Assembly: GCA_947502595.1 (NCBI GenBank)
Contig: CANNAM010000002.1
Location: forward strand, 248,001-312,000
Source of the DNA: an uncultured Marinicella sp.
Lineage (GTDB): Bacteria; Pseudomonadota; Gammaproteobacteria; Xanthomonadales; Marinicellaceae
Reading direction: 5' to 3'
Length of the DNA: 64,000 nucleotides
The notes under the pieces are model-generated. The model worked only from the letters and a program-made list of their open reading frames with translations, had not been told where the DNA came from and did no database searches. Both the position numbers and the translations under genes were made by a program. Below, piece after piece: positions 27,716 through 35,783 of the stretch; the first letter of the stretch is position 1, and every line of letters begins with the position of its first letter.

Positions 27716-27877
27716 GGTGCTGATCAAACTGTGAATGGCTGTTTAGCCACTTCAATTCAACCCTTAAAACGAAGCACTGCATGGTTCTGCGCGGCATTTT
27801 AGCAGAAGTCATGCTAAATAGCTGTATGTGCTGCACGTTGCTGATAAAATGGAGGTTTTAAACCACAATTTGAACCC

Positions 27878-28924
27878 ATGGAACTGCAAAATGATTTGTA
27901 TTTGCGCGCTTTGCGTCGCGAAAAAACAGAGCGCACCCCAGTTTGGCTGATGCGCCAAGCTGGTCGCTACTTACCAGAGTATCGAGCGGTGCGCGCCAAA
28001 GCTGGTGACTTCATGACCTTGGCCAGTACCCCAGAATTGGCTTGCGAAGTAACCATTCAACCACTGGAACGCTTTCCTCTGGATGCTGCAATCATCTTTT
28101 CTGACATCCTGACCATTCCTGATGCGATGGGTTTAGAGTTGTACTTCGTGCAAGGTGAGGGTCCGAGATTCAAAAATCCCATCACTGATGCCAAACAAAT
28201 TGCAGCACTGCCAATTCCCGATGCTGAAGACTTACAGTATGTGATGGATGCCATCAGCTTAACTGCCAAAACCTTGAATGGCCGGGTGCCTTTGATAGGG
28301 TTCTCTGGCAGCCCGTGGACTTTATTAACCTACATGATTGAAAATGGTGGCAGCAAAACCTATGCCAAATCTAAGGCATTGCTGTACAAGACCCCAGAGA
28401 TGGCCCATCAATTACTGGATAAGTTGGCCCAGTCAATCGTAAAATACCTGATTGGCCAGATTCAAAGTGGTGCCGCGGCAGTCCAAATTTTTGACAGCTG
28501 GGGCGGTGTGTTGAGCCCCGCAGATTTCAAAACCTTTTCGCTCAAATACATGCAACAAATCATTGACGGCCTAAAAGCTGCTGGCTATGGTGAAACACCA
28601 GTGGTGTTATTCAGCAAAGGTGCCAACCAGAGTTTGTCTGCGCTGTCTAAAACCGGCTGTCATGGTCTAGGTGTAGATTGGACCATCAACATCAATGATG
28701 CCCAACAACTCACTGGTGGTCGCGTGGCTTTACAAGGTAATTTAGACCCTGCCACATTGTATGCACCTGATGCTTACATAGAACAAGCCGCCAAACAGGT
28801 GATTGATGCTTACGGTGACCAACCTGGGCATGTGTTTAATTTGGGCCATGGCATGCAGCCTGATATGTCACCCGAAAAAGTAGCGGTGTTGGTTGATGCA
28901 GTTCGCAAATATTCTACACGGTAA
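27878..28924 (+). CDS. hemE: Uroporphyrinogen decarboxylase
   Basis: A 348-residue cytoplasmic enzyme that removes four carboxyl groups from uroporphyrinogen III in heme synthesis. The two family signatures are clear: WLMRQAGRYLPEYR near residue 25 and GFSGSPWTLLTYMIENGGSK near 145. DILTIPDAMGL gives the active-site Asp and FNLGHGMQPDM closes the C terminus. Length matches E. coli HemE (354). A Rieske-type gene follows five bases after the stop, so the two are likely cotranscribed. Confidence 0.96.
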   Translation: MELQNDLYLRALRREKTERTPVWLMRQAGRYLPEYRAVRAKAGDFMTLASTPELACEVTIQPLERFPLDAAIIFSDILTIPDAMGLELYFVQGEGPRFKNPITDAKQIAALPIPDAEDLQYVMDAISLTAKTLNGRVPLIGFSGSPWTLLTYMIENGGSKTYAKSKALLYKTPEMAHQLLDKLAQSIVKYLIGQIQSGAAAVQIFDSWGGVLSPADFKTFSLKYMQQIIDGLKAAGYGETPVVLFSKGANQSLSALSKTGCHGLGVDWTININDAQQLTGGRVALQGNLDPATLYAPDAYIEQAAKQVIDAYGDQPGHVFNLGHGMQPDMSPEKVAVLVDAVRKYSTR

Positions 28925-28929
28925 TATTG

Positions 28930-29265
28930 ATGCAATATAAACTCGCACATTTGATTGATGTTCCCATTGGCCAATGGTCTGAACACAGCATCCAAACCAC
29001 CGATGGGAATACATCAATAATGGTTAAACGCGGAACGACAGAATGGGTGGCTTTTATCAATGAGTGTCCACACCAAGGCAGGCGGTTGGATTATGCCGAA
29101 AATGCCTTTTTAGAAACACCAGACCATCAAGTTGTTTGCCCCGCACATGGAGCCACTTTTGACACCAGTAATGGTTTTTGCACCAGTGGCCCATGTGCAG
29201 GCCAATCGTTGACTCAATTGAAAATAACCTTTGATGACAAGGATGTTTTTGTTGAGCTCACATAA
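28930..29265 (+). CDS. Rieske [2Fe-2S] domain protein
   Basis: A 111-residue soluble Rieske ferredoxin-like protein. The cluster motifs are CPHQG (C-x-H, near residue 48) and CPAHGATFD (C-x-x-H, near residue 70). It has no membrane anchor or reductase domain. Such proteins act as electron carriers for oxygenases or reductases, and the partner is unknown. The ATG at 28930 is five bases after the hemE stop. Its 3' end overlaps the GtrA-family frame. Confidence 0.82.
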   Translation: MQYKLAHLIDVPIGQWSEHSIQTTDGNTSIMVKRGTTEWVAFINECPHQGRRLDYAENAFLETPDHQVVCPAHGATFDTSNGFCTSGPCAGQSLTQLKITFDDKDVFVELT

Positions 29266-29641
29266 AGACTTATTGGCTTTAATGGTGCGTTATGGTCTGG
29301 TGGGTGTGGCAGCCAGTGTGGTGCATGCCGGCATCAGTTTATTGCTTATTGAATATTTTGAATGGCAACCCTTTTGGTCTCATGCCATGGGTTTTTTCGG
29401 TGGCTTAATAACCGCATACCTTGGTCATTACCATTTTTCATTTCGCGATAAAGGAGCCCATAAAAATCGTTTCCCGAAATTTGCCATTACCGCCTTAACT
29501 GGTTTTGCCTTACACCAAAGTGGGGTTTATCTACTGGTTAATCAGCTGCAATATGATTACAAAACCCTGGCGCTGCCGGTACTGATGGTTTGTGTACCCG
29601 TGGTGACTTTCTTACTCTCGAAGTTTTGGGTTTTTCGTTAG
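29234..29641 (+). CDS. GtrA family membrane protein
   Basis: A protein of about 135 residues with four predicted membrane helices and the GtrA pattern: an N-terminal FxRYGLVGVAASVVHAGIS helix, an AYLGHYHFSFRD turn and a C-terminal FLLSKFWVFR. GtrA proteins are thought to flip or assist polyprenyl-linked sugars. The start is uncertain: ATGs at 29234 and 29243, or a TTG near 29249, all lie inside the Rieske gene end. It is the third gene after hemE. Confidence 0.8.
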   Translation: MTRMFLLSSHKDLLALMVRYGLVGVAASVVHAGISLLLIEYFEWQPFWSHAMGFFGGLITAYLGHYHFSFRDKGAHKNRFPKFAITALTGFALHQSGVYLLVNQLQYDYKTLALPVLMVCVPVVTFLLSKFWVFR

Positions 29642-29738
29642 CTTCTGGATCAATATAAGCCACGTTAAATGGTACCAATTTAAAATCTAAGGGCAAATTA
29701 CTGAGGTCATCCTCATCCCAAAAACAAAACTGTTTCAT
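29538..29738 (-). CDS. Possible 66-residue small protein, antisense to the gtrA-like 3' end
   Basis: A minus-strand ATG at 29738 with AGGAA about six bases ahead opens a frame starting MKQFCFWDEDDLSNLPLDFK. The first 33 residues lie outside the GtrA gene and have protein-like composition; the basic remainder is antisense to it. I do not recognise a family. It may be a real small gene whose end overlaps its convergent neighbour, or a fortuitous frame. Confidence 0.35.
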   Translation of the reverse strand: MKQFCFWDEDDLSNLPLDFKLVPFNVAYIDPEANEKPKTSRVRKSPRVHKPSVPAAPGFCNHIAAD

Positions 29739-29839
29739 GTGGTATTCCTGCTTGAAAAATCACAGTGTAAACCTTGATTAAGGCCCTATTGAGGCACAGT
29801 TGAGACAAAGTATGGCTTTTTCAAGCAGCAACTGGCACC

Positions 29840-32800
29840 CTACGGGCAGCGGTAACGGTCTAAATAAGTCAATCGCTGAAGTTGCATGGTACCTGCAGTA
29901 AAACCCGGCAACTCAGGTTGCCATGATACTTTGGCATGATCATCATCAAGCAATTCAAACTCTACAGTTCCCCAATAGTCATAAAGGACTTCACTGCTGT
30001 CAAACTCAGGCGGAAACTGAGCGCCATAACTGGACTGTGCTTGTAATGTGGCTTTATTTCCTATAATAGGGCCTGCGGAGGTAAGCCAAAATTGTTCACC
30101 ATCAAGGTAAGTAAACCAAGTAAGTACCAGTCTTGATAGGCCTCCTGAATTGACCACCTGAGTCATAAAACCATGCCCGCTTGCCGCAGGATCATACCAT
30201 GACGTTGAATGACAACTGTTCAATTCACCTGATTTGGCCTGGGTCGGCTGGACCACCGAAAGTCTATCAAACTGCATCGCTCCTGAAGAAAAACCAGGGT
30301 ACGCTGAAGCCCACTCAAATTGCATGCTGTGTTGTTCAGTCAAAGTCAGCTTAACCGTACCCCAATAATCCATACTCAAGTCTTCAGGGTTATAGGCTGA
30401 ACCAAACCCTGGGCCTGAAGTTATGGCCATCTGTACAGTGGCTTGAGAGTCATTTATTGGGCCTGCGCCAGTGAGCCAAACCGGCGAACCATCCATGTAA
30501 ACATACCAAGCCAGGTTAACGTGCGGTAAGCCTGATGAAATGATTTCTTCAACTTGGAGACCATGGCCGCTTTGTTCTGGGTCATACCATTGACCAGAGA
30601 AATCTTGGTCTATGGTGGTATTAATAAACGTACTTATGCCGCCTTGGCTTGTATTCAATAAATAATCCAAATTCAAAGTCAATAAATCCAAGTCACCATC
30701 GCCGTCTATATCAGCTGTATGCATACTCGAAGTCAACGCCAACTCATCTATGCTGTGTTGTTGCCAGTGATTGTTGTTTTCACCCTCATTAAGCAAAAGG
30801 GTGTCCTGCCATCCAACCAAACCCACTTTCAAGGCAGTGATAAAATCAACATTACCGTCCAAATTGAAGTCGCCCATGGCCTTGGGAAATGAGTCAATTG
30901 AAGATGGAAAATAATAGTTACTGAGCACCAAGCTTTGGTCCTGGTTTTCTACCAACAAAAACCCACCAAAACCGCTGGACTGATTCAACAACAGGTCAAT
31001 ATCTCCGTCGTTGTCATAATCAAATGCCCAAGCAGCTGGACTAAAACCCAGGCTGTAATCAAGCAGGTTTATAACAATGGATCGGTTGGCTTGTAAACCA
31101 GTTGCGGTTAAATAATACTCAATCAACTGGCCCCCAGCGTCTGCAGAACAGTCGACACAACCAGCAATAATGCTGGGTTTATCCATACCATTATCCAGCA
31201 GGTAAGCTTGGGTAAAGCCACCACTTAATTGGGTGAGTGGCTGAAAACCTGTTGGCGCATAACGGTAAACCTCAAGGCCTTCATTAGGCACCAAAAGCAG
31301 CAATTCAATTTGTCCGTCATGATTAAAGTCTTGCAGCATCATCTGGAGCATATAAAGGGGCTCGTTACTGGTAAAAATCAATTGTTCTGCAAAATCTGAA
31401 TCTCCAGTATTGAGGTAAAAATATACCGAATTAAAATCGGCCAGCATCACATCGCTGAGACCATCCCCATTCACATCTTGCCAAGCCCAATGCTGAACTT
31501 CTCGCTGTGAAATAAGCTGTTCTTCAGCGAAGTTACCGCGGCCATTACCGGCACGAAAGTATGCGCCATTGATACCGGCCACCAACATATCTAAATGCCC
31601 ATCGGCATTCATGTCCGCAGTACCTACCATGCTTTTGGACTTCCATGCTGATGCTGTTGCGGCTTGAATAGTTTCAGACCAACCATCAGCTGCATACTGC
31701 CAATGTTGGACACCCATTTCCCCCACCGTAACAACAGCTGGACCGGTACCGAAATCTCCGCTCAATAACTGCCTGACATGGGTACTGGGTAAGGGGTGTT
31801 CTGCAGGCTGCCAAATACCGTTTTGGTTAAGTAAAACATTAGAATCACTACCACCGGATGAACTGACCACTAAATCCACAAATTTATCACCATTAAAATC
31901 AAGCAAAGCCCCTCGGTTTAGCGGCACATCTAAAAACTGAATATTTTTTGTGAATGAACCATCTGGCTGTTGGAGCAAGGTAATGATGTTTTTATTACCC
32001 GACAGCATCACCACATCTACATCACCATCAGCATCAACATCTGCAACCAGCACATCACCTATATACTCAAACAAAAGCGCATCCATTGCAGCGAGGACTT
32101 TGTGTTCCTGACTGAATTGCCCCTGACGATCATTCAGGTAGATTGCCAAATGTTGAGTGTTATCTGCCGCAATACTGCTGTCGAGCGTCCACAGGTCCAC
32201 ATGACCGTCATTGTTGTAGTCAGCCACCACCACAAACCGCAAGAACTCCAATGCTATGGTTGTTTCAATAAAGCCCGCTGAGCCATTGTTTTGGTAGCTG
32301 TATACACCAAATATATGGTCTGACTGTTGTTGTACTTTGAGCACATCCGGATCACCGTCTTGATCAAGGTCTTGGACATACATATACTGACCACCAACTG
32401 CACTGTCCCCTAATGTGACAGGTGGTTGAGCGGCGAATTGTCCGGTTCCATCATTGATTAACAGTATTTCCGGTGTATCAGCAAGGGTATAGGTATTGGG
32501 ACTGGTATTAAAGCCCGGTTCTTGAGGTTGGGTATAGTCTATGAACGTACCGCCCTGGTTCACCACACTGACCCAAAAATCAATGTCACCATCACCATCA
32601 AAATCTGCCAACAAAGCCTGCTGTGCAGCACCAGTGTGCAGCGGTTTTTCAGACTGTGTAAACTGACCATTTCCTTGGTTCCAATAAATCATCACCCCCA
32701 ACTCATGGCCTGTGACCACCACCAAGTCTGCCCGACCATTGCCATTCAGGTCAGCAGATTTAAAATCTTTGATTTGTTGGGTGTACGGGTAATAACCATT

Positions 32801-32905
32801 GGCCTTTAACAAGGTTGGTTGGGCTTGGGCGCTTAAACTGATAACCAGCAAAAATGTAATTTTCAGCACCGTAATTCGTATGTTTTTCAGTCTTAAGTTG
32901 ACCAT
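29840..32905 (-). CDS. Large secreted FG-GAP/VCBS-repeat protein with duplicated C-terminal domain
   Basis: A 1,021-residue protein with a signal peptide ending near SLSAQA. It has about twelve FG-GAP/VCBS calcium-type motifs of the form DxNxDGxxDL (for example DFDGDGDIDFW, DVDADGDVDVV, DIDGDGDLDLL), which build one or more beta-propellers, up to about residue 760. The last 240 residues hold two related domains, each opening with WYDPxxSGHG and continuing to a WLTGAGPI or WLTSAGPI motif. It is probably surface-exposed or secreted, perhaps in binding. Its start codon abuts the stop of the GNAT gene, making it the last gene of a four-gene operon. Confidence 0.85.
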   Translation of the reverse strand: MVNLRLKNIRITVLKITFLLVISLSAQAQPTLLKANGYYPYTQQIKDFKSADLNGNGRADLVVVTGHELGVMIYWNQGNGQFTQSEKPLHTGAAQQALLADFDGDGDIDFWVSVVNQGGTFIDYTQPQEPGFNTSPNTYTLADTPEILLINDGTGQFAAQPPVTLGDSAVGGQYMYVQDLDQDGDPDVLKVQQQSDHIFGVYSYQNNGSAGFIETTIALEFLRFVVVADYNNDGHVDLWTLDSSIAADNTQHLAIYLNDRQGQFSQEHKVLAAMDALLFEYIGDVLVADVDADGDVDVVMLSGNKNIITLLQQPDGSFTKNIQFLDVPLNRGALLDFNGDKFVDLVVSSSGGSDSNVLLNQNGIWQPAEHPLPSTHVRQLLSGDFGTGPAVVTVGEMGVQHWQYAADGWSETIQAATASAWKSKSMVGTADMNADGHLDMLVAGINGAYFRAGNGRGNFAEEQLISQREVQHWAWQDVNGDGLSDVMLADFNSVYFYLNTGDSDFAEQLIFTSNEPLYMLQMMLQDFNHDGQIELLLLVPNEGLEVYRYAPTGFQPLTQLSGGFTQAYLLDNGMDKPSIIAGCVDCSADAGGQLIEYYLTATGLQANRSIVINLLDYSLGFSPAAWAFDYDNDGDIDLLLNQSSGFGGFLLVENQDQSLVLSNYYFPSSIDSFPKAMGDFNLDGNVDFITALKVGLVGWQDTLLLNEGENNNHWQQHSIDELALTSSMHTADIDGDGDLDLLTLNLDYLLNTSQGGISTFINTTIDQDFSGQWYDPEQSGHGLQVEEIISSGLPHVNLAWYVYMDGSPVWLTGAGPINDSQATVQMAITSGPGFGSAYNPEDLSMDYWGTVKLTLTEQHSMQFEWASAYPGFSSGAMQFDRLSVVQPTQAKSGELNSCHSTSWYDPAASGHGFMTQVVNSGGLSRLVLTWFTYLDGEQFWLTSAGPIIGNKATLQAQSSYGAQFPPEFDSSEVLYDYWGTVEFELLDDDHAKVSWQPELPGFTAGTMQLQRLTYLDRYRCP

Positions 32906-33430
32906 TTAATCACTTAAATTAAGGTTAATAGACAAAACCAGACTTGCAAAGTCTTGGTTGGGTAATTGGGTGGTGTACTGTTGTTGTAAACCAATTTTTT
33001 CTAACACCCGAATTGACGCTTTATTATCAGGATGGGTGTAGGCCAAGATGACGTCACTGAGCTGTTGGGATTTAACCCATTTCAGGACCGCTTGAGCCGC
33101 TTCGGTACAATGACCGGCGGCTCGAAACTCAGGCAAAAAAGCAAAACCAATATCTGGCGGCTTGGTTTCTGCTCGTAAAACCAAGCCACACAGTCCAAAA
33201 GGTTGTGGATTGTTTTTGGCTGTAACTTTGAATAAACCATACCCATATTTCTGGTACGAAGGTATCAGTTTATCTGCAAGGTAAACCGCTGCGCTCTTGA
33301 TGTCACTGATTCCACGGTCACCAATGAAGCGCAAACAATCGGAATCAGTGAACAACTGATAAATAAATGCAGCATCCTGAGTAGTCAGCTCGCTTAATTC
33401 CAGCCGCGCAGTTGAAATTATGCAAGTCAC
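32906..33430 (-). CDS. GNAT family N-acetyltransferase (RimJ/RimL-like)
   Basis: A 174-residue GNAT enzyme. It begins STARLELSELTTQDAAFIYQLF and has the acetyl-CoA loop region FLPEFRAAGHCTEAAQAVLKW (a degenerate R/Q-x-x-G-x-A/G) and AYTHPDNKASIRVLEKIGL, as in the RimJ/RimL-type subgroup. The acceptor (ribosomal protein, antibiotic or small molecule) cannot be told. Its start overlaps the lipoprotein stop by four bases, and its stop abuts the FG-GAP gene start. Confidence 0.85.
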   Translation of the reverse strand: MTCIISTARLELSELTTQDAAFIYQLFTDSDCLRFIGDRGISDIKSAAVYLADKLIPSYQKYGYGLFKVTAKNNPQPFGLCGLVLRAETKPPDIGFAFLPEFRAAGHCTEAAQAVLKWVKSQQLSDVILAYTHPDNKASIRVLEKIGLQQQYTTQLPNQDFASLVLSINLNLSD

Positions 33431-33984
33431 CGCAATAATTTTTGTGGTTTAAGCTGGGCTTGGTACCTAGGTAACTCATTTCTGTGTAAGTCATAAGTCA
33501 GTACTTGGGTGCTGGGCTCGTATTTGAGCATCCAGACATTGGTGCTGGCGGCTGGTATCAATTCAGCAGTTTCTTCATCGGCAGCAAAATATTGTAGCCA
33601 GTCGGTGCCTTGGTCTGTGGCCCATCCGCCGTAATTGGTGACTTCATCAGGTGTGCCATCTTCATGGCGATGGTCATGTTTAAGTAACAACCCTTTTACA
33701 GACTCGGTAACCACCCAAGTTCTGGAGTGGTCCTCACCAACCGCAAACTTGATGCGAATTTCTTGATCTTCACAGGCACTGAAATCAGCAACCAACAACT
33801 TACCCGCAAAATCATGCTCAGGATCATCAGGAAATGTACTGGCTCCAGTGAAAACCTGTCCACACAAAGTTTTGAGGTTAGCAAAAAAACTTTGCTGAGC
33901 GGTGTCCGGTGGTGTGGGTTTTTTTTCACAAGCACTGAGCAGTGTCAGTGCCACAATCAAAGTGGTGGTTTTTAAGGTTTTCAT
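33427..33984 (-). CDS. Putative lipoprotein of unknown function
   Basis: A 185-residue protein with signal peptide and lipobox LLSACEK, so it should be a lipoprotein. I do not recognise the mature part, which has FANLKTLCGQVFTGAS, DPEHDFAGKLLVAD, an acidic and His-rich KHDHRHEDGTPDEVTNYGGW stretch and a WLQYFAADEETAEL region. It is in an operon between tag and a GNAT gene, overlapping each by four bases. Confidence 0.7.
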   Translation of the reverse strand: MKTLKTTTLIVALTLLSACEKKPTPPDTAQQSFFANLKTLCGQVFTGASTFPDDPEHDFAGKLLVADFSACEDQEIRIKFAVGEDHSRTWVVTESVKGLLLKHDHRHEDGTPDEVTNYGGWATDQGTDWLQYFAADEETAELIPAASTNVWMLKYEPSTQVLTYDLHRNELPRYQAQLKPQKLLR

Positions 33985-34565
33985 GGTGTTTCTCCTTTAA
34001 TTTTTTTATAACAAAAACAGTCGGTGGTGTGGTCATTGACCATACCAGTGGCTTGCATCAAAGCATAACAGATGGTGCTGCCAACAAACTTAAAGCCACG
34101 CTGCTTAAGGTCTTTACTTAAGGCATCTGACTCAGCTGTGATGACTGGCACTTCTGCCGCACTATGCCAGTGGTTGATGATAGGCTGAGCACCAACAAAT
34201 TGCCAAATGTAATCGTTGAAACTGGTGAATTCTTTTTGAATTTCTATGAATGCCACGGCATTGGTGACGGTGGATTTGATTTTTAGGCTGTTACGTACTA
34301 TGGCTGGATTGGCTTTCAGCTCCAGCTGTTTGGCCTCGCTGTATTGGGCTATTTTACGGTAATCAAAACCATCAAAGGCTTCTCTGTAGCCTTCGCGTTT
34401 ATTTAATATGGTCGACCAACTTAAGCCTGCCTGTGCACCTTCTAAGGTCAAAAACTCAAACCAAATCCGGTCATCATACACCGGCCGACCCCATTCATGG
34501 TCATGGTATGCTTGTTCCAATGCAGTGCCTTTTTCAGCCCATTCACAACGTTGCTTAATTTTCAT
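33981..34565 (-). CDS. tag: DNA-3-methyladenine glycosylase I
   Basis: A 194-residue base-excision repair glycosylase that removes 3-methyladenine. Family features are the N-terminal RCEWAEKGTALEQAYHDHEWG, the helix LTLEGAQAGLSWSTILNKREGYREAF, and the C-terminal NDHTTDCFCY carrying Zn-ligand His/Cys. Length matches E. coli Tag (187). First gene of a coupled operon with a lipoprotein, a GNAT enzyme and a large FG-GAP protein, whose products have no evident link to repair. Confidence 0.93.
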   Translation of the reverse strand: MKIKQRCEWAEKGTALEQAYHDHEWGRPVYDDRIWFEFLTLEGAQAGLSWSTILNKREGYREAFDGFDYRKIAQYSEAKQLELKANPAIVRNSLKIKSTVTNAVAFIEIQKEFTSFNDYIWQFVGAQPIINHWHSAAEVPVITAESDALSKDLKQRGFKFVGSTICYALMQATGMVNDHTTDCFCYKKIKGETP

Positions 34566-34616
34566 GCAGCCATGTTATTACATTTACTGCCTTTTTGGTT
34601 TATCTTTTTATACAAC

Positions 34617-34639
34617 AAAAAAACGCCACTGTTGTGGCG
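34617..34639 (-). terminator. Terminator of the Spy-like gene
   Basis: On the minus strand a perfect CGCCAC/GTGGCG six-base-pair stem with a four-base loop is followed by seven U (34617-34623). It stands between the Spy-like gene and tag. Confidence 0.75.
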
Positions 34640-34664
34640 CTTGTAGGTAATTAAATTCTTGGTT

Positions 34665-34985
34665 TTATTCTTTATTGCGTTTATTTTTACGGTGTTTTTT
34701 ATGGCTTTTATGTTTACGCATTTGGGCATGTTCTTTCCTGTGCTCATGCATACTTTCTAGTTTTTCCATTTGTTCTGTAGTCAAGAATGTAGCCATTTCT
34801 GCTTTGCTGTCAGCCATGATTTCTTCACGGGCAGCTTGCATGCGCTCATGCTGTTTCTGTTTTACGGCTTGCATTTGTGCCTGTTGTGCTTCATCTAAAC
34901 CCAGTGGGTTTTTACCCCTTTCAGCTGGTGAAGCAAATACCTGTCCTGCAAATATAAGCAGCAATATAAAATTAAATTTTCTCAT
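34665..34985 (-). CDS. Spy/CpxP-like small periplasmic protein
   Basis: A 106-residue protein with a signal peptide ending VFASPA. The mature part is almost all helix and rich in Gln, Glu and Met, with the LTxxQ-like motif FLTTEQMEKLESM near residue 68. This fits the Spy/CpxP/LTXXQ family of periplasmic chaperone or sensor-modulating proteins. The last 25 residues are extremely His/Lys/Arg-rich (for example HKSHKKHRKNKRNKE), which is unusual for Spy and could bind metal or nucleic acid. It follows the BaeSR-like genes on the same strand, and in E. coli spy is a BaeR target. Confidence 0.65.
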   Translation of the reverse strand: MRKFNFILLLIFAGQVFASPAERGKNPLGLDEAQQAQMQAVKQKQHERMQAAREEIMADSKAEMATFLTTEQMEKLESMHEHRKEHAQMRKHKSHKKHRKNKRNKE

Positions 34986-35051
34986 GTCATCTCCTGTTGG
35001 TTAAGTTGTATAACCAGTATAGGAAACAATATTGCAAGGATTAAGGAAGCA

Positions 35052-35783
35052 TTATGGTTTATGCACAAACTTGTAGCCACTGCCATATACGGCTTGAATG
35101 TATTCGTGTGCATTCAGTTGTTTTAACTTCTGTCTGATTTTTTTAATGTGACTGTCTATAGTGCGGTCTGAGACAATCCGTCCATCAGTATATATGGCAT
35201 CCATTAATTGATCGCGGTTAAAGACTCTTGTTGGTTGCGAAACCAATTTACTGAGTAAATTGAACTCCACAGAAGTCAGCGCTACCGCAAGGTCTTTGAA
35301 TTGAGCTTGTAATTGGTGGTGATCCAAATGAAGGCTTGCATCATGGTTGTTGGTATTGACTCGACTTCTTAACTGCACCTTGACTCTGGCGACCAATTCT
35401 CTGGGGCTGTAGGGTTTACACACATAATCATTGGCGCCAATTTCCAGACCAATGATGCGGTCAATTTCTTCCACTTTGGCGGTGGTCATGATGATGGGTA
35501 CATCACTGAATTTTCTGATGTCTTTGCACACGTCAATGCCATTTTTTCTAGGTAACATCAAGTCCAATAAGATCACATCAAAATGCTGGTTCTTAACCAG
35601 TTCAACCACCCCTTCACCTGAGTGGTTCAAACTCACTTGGTAACTTTCTTTATATAAGTAATCACGCATCAGTTCAGCCAGATTCACTTCATCCTCAACG
35701 ATTAACACATGCGGAGTAGATCGTGCTATTTTAGATTCAGCCATTTTAGACACCGATATTGTAGACTCAGGTATTTTAGGCAT
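35052..35783 (-). CDS. OmpR-family response regulator (BaeR-like)
   Basis: A protein of up to 243 residues with a receiver domain (HVLIVEDEVNLAELMRDYL, phospho-acceptor Asp in FDVILLDLMLPRKNG, switch Thr in IIMTTAK, Lys in YVCKPYSPREL) and a C-terminal winged helix ending YGSGYKFV. The sequence resembles BaeR (about 240 residues). ATG 35783 overlaps the kinase stop by eight bases; ATG 35744, with GGTG six bases ahead, would give a start more like BaeR. Together with the kinase it would control an envelope-stress response. Confidence 0.88.
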   Translation of the reverse strand: MPKIPESTISVSKMAESKIARSTPHVLIVEDEVNLAELMRDYLYKESYQVSLNHSGEGVVELVKNQHFDVILLDLMLPRKNGIDVCKDIRKFSDVPIIMTTAKVEEIDRIIGLEIGANDYVCKPYSPRELVARVKVQLRSRVNTNNHDASLHLDHHQLQAQFKDLAVALTSVEFNLLSKLVSQPTRVFNRDQLMDAIYTDGRIVSDRTIDSHIKKIRQKLKQLNAHEYIQAVYGSGYKFVHKP

